6,550 nt of DNA, taken from contig DGIP01000246.1 in NCBI GenBank assembly GCA_002386405.1, forward strand, positions 1-6,550. The letters are read 5' to 3'. This document shows, in pieces, positions 5,408 through 6,550 of this stretch. The stretch's first letter is position 1. Every line of letters starts with the position of its first letter. The position numbers were made by a program, and so were the translations under genes. Origin of the DNA: Stenotrophomonas maltophilia. GTDB lineage: Bacteria > Pseudomonadota > Gammaproteobacteria > Xanthomonadales > Xanthomonadaceae. The notes beneath the pieces were generated by a model. That model saw nothing but the letters and a program-made list of their open reading frames with translations. It was not told the DNA's origin and did no database searches.

Positions 5408-6445
5408 ATGAACGACACGCTCCGCTTTCCGGCCGAATGGGAATCCCAGTCCGCCATCCTGATCGCCTGGCCCCACGCCGACACCGACTGGGCCGACCGC
5501 CTGGGTGACGTCGAGGACACCTACATCGCGCTGGTCGCGGCCATCACCCGCTTCCAGCCGGTGGTGATCATCGTGGCCGACGACGACCTGGAGGCGTACG
5601 CCGACGCGCGCCTGCGCTCCAACCGCATCGACACGGACCGCGTGCGTTTCGTCACCGCGCCGTACGACGACACCTGGCTGCGCGATTCGGGACCGATCAC
5701 GCTGCGCCGCGCCGACGGCGGGTTCCGCCTGCTGGACTTCCGCTTCACCGGTTGGGGCGGCAAGTTCGAGGCCAGCCTGGACGACCAGCTTGTGGGCGTG
5801 CTGCACGCTGCCAACCTGTTCGCCGACGCGGAGCTGCAGAGCATTCCGTTCGCGCTGGAAGGCGGCGCCATCGAGACCGACGGCGCGGGCACCCTGCTCA
5901 CTACCTGGAAGTGCCTGCACGAACGCCACCCGGACCGGGATCGGGCGTCGCTGAGCGCGGACATGGCGAGCTGGCTGGCGCAGGACCGGGTGCTGTGGCT
6001 GGACCACGGCTACCTGGAAGGCGACGACACCGACGCGCACATCGACACGCTGGCGCGCTTCGCCTCGGTGGACAGCATCGTCTACCAGGCCTGCGATGAC
6101 GCCACCGATTCGCACCATGCCGAGCTGCAGGCGATGGGCAACGAACTGGCCGCGCTGCGCACCGCCGACGGCCAGCCGTACCGTCTGTTCCCGCTGCCTT
6201 GGGCACGCCCGGTGATCGACGAAGGCCGCCGCCTGGCCGCGTCCTACGCCAATTATCTGATCCTCAACGGCGCAGTCCTGATGCCGGCCTACGGCGACGT
6301 GGCCGACGACGCGGCACGCGACGTGCTGGCCCAGGCCTACCCGGACCACGAGATCGTGCAGGTACCCTGCCGCTCGCTGATCTGGCAGAACGGCAGCCTG
6401 CATTGCATCACCATGCAGTTGCCTGCCGGGTTGTTGGCTTCTTGA
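5408..6445 (+). CDS. aguA: Agmatine deiminase (PAD_porph family)
   Basis: The 345-residue protein shows the guanidine-deiminase (PF04371) signatures in order: PAEWESQSAILIAWP (8-22), DDTWLRDSGP (87-96), FTGWGGKF (113-120), ALEGGAIETDG (149-159), DDTDAHIDTLARF (206-218, with His211 and Asp213) and NGSLHCITMQ (328-337), where Cys333 is the expected nucleophile. AguA converts agmatine to N-carbamoylputrescine and ammonia; the amidase AguB then gives putrescine, so the route makes polyamines from arginine. Ala210 replaces the usual Gly in TDGHID, a small change. The ATG at 5408 agrees with the family start, though the ribosome site is poor. Upstream open frame is not homologous. aguB does not follow directly, because a terminator comes next. 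A related deiminase specificity cannot be excluded by eye. Confidence 0.93.
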   Translation: MNDTLRFPAEWESQSAILIAWPHADTDWADRLGDVEDTYIALVAAITRFQPVVIIVADDDLEAYADARLRSNRIDTDRVRFVTAPYDDTWLRDSGPITLRRADGGFRLLDFRFTGWGGKFEASLDDQLVGVLHAANLFADAELQSIPFALEGGAIETDGAGTLLTTWKCLHERHPDRDRASLSADMASWLAQDRVLWLDHGYLEGDDTDAHIDTLARFASVDSIVYQACDDATDSHHAELQAMGNELAALRTADGQPYRLFPLPWARPVIDEGRRLAASYANYLILNGAVLMPAYGDVADDAARDVLAQAYPDHEIVQVPCRSLIWQNGSLHCITMQLPAGLLAS

Positions 6446-6473
6446 AGCACGTCGGCATTCGATGGTTTCCTTG

Positions 6474-6500
6474 GCGCCGGGCTTTTTGCCCGGCGCTTTT
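6474..6500 (+). terminator. Intrinsic terminator of aguA
   Basis: GCGCCGGGC (6474-6482) and GCCCGGCGC (6488-6496) form a perfect 9-bp stem with a TTTTT loop, followed by TTTT. It begins 28 bases after the aguA stop. The opposite strand lacks a T-run after the stem, so it acts mainly rightward. Confidence 0.92.
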
Positions 6501-6504
6501 GGTT

Positions 6505-6550
6505 TCAGGCGAACAGCCGGTGACCATCGCTTGGTCTGAGCTGGGCCGGC
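6505..6550 (-). CDS. Possible 3' end of a convergent gene, cut by the window edge
   Basis: On the minus strand one frame reads PAQLRPSDGHRLFA followed by TGA at 6507-6505. Composition and position, facing the aguA terminator, fit the C-terminus of a convergent gene. Only 14 codons are visible and other frames are also open, so this is a suggestion. I recognise no family. Confidence 0.25.
   Translation of the reverse strand, partial: PAQLRPSDGHRLFA

Noticed and set aside
5279..6403. Long open frame (374 codons) opposite aguA
   Set aside because: It is antisense to a motif-complete enzyme, and its composition is typical of reverse-strand shadows.
6522..6536. Inverted repeat GACCA-TCGCT-TGGTC
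   Set aside because: The arms are only 5 bp with no T-run, and it may lie inside the end of a convergent coding region.

Overview
The window is GC-rich chromosomal DNA from a gammaproteobacterium of the Xanthomonadaceae. Stenotrophomonas, probably the S. maltophilia complex, is the best guess. Two things support this. The housekeeping proteins have this lineage's character: a 561-residue S1, a 101-residue IHF beta and a YkgO-type L36. Between two genes there is also a tandem pair of short palindromes that each begin with GTAG, the hallmark of the SMAG (S. maltophilia GTAG) repeat family. The assignment was made by eye, without any database search.

Left half, minus strand (4587 down to 1): one operon-like block runs cmk - rpsA - ihfB - lapA - lapB - start of a further membrane protein. 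It couples CMP/dCMP phosphorylation, ribosomal protein S1 and the IHF beta subunit with the LapA/LapB inner-membrane pair that tunes LPS synthesis. A good sigma70-type promoter lies just upstream of cmk. A perfect 26-bp palindrome lies between rpsA and ihfB, and rpsA has only a weak Shine-Dalgarno sequence. The last gene, cut by the window edge, follows lapB after 3 bases and may begin an envelope-polysaccharide cluster.

Middle (4534-5036): a compact divergent control region serves cmk (minus) and rpmJ (plus). Each has a recognisable promoter, and a 12-bp dyad lies between the two -35 boxes. A hairpin with a T-run facing cmk is superimposed on the rpmJ -10 box. rpmJ encodes the cysteine-poor (zinc-independent) L36 and ends at a strong bidirectional terminator, followed by the SMAG-like pair.

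Right half, plus strand (5037-6500): a small exported protein with a BamE/SmpA-like sequence pattern is followed 44 bases later by an agmatine deiminase, aguA, which ends at a strong intrinsic terminator. Downstream of it lies, at most, the last few codons of a convergent gene.

I found no mobile gene cluster, CRISPR array, tRNA or rRNA, and nothing that amounts to a new multi-gene system. The most interesting signals are regulatory: the divergent cmk/rpmJ region, the rpsA-ihfB palindrome and the SMAG-like dimer.
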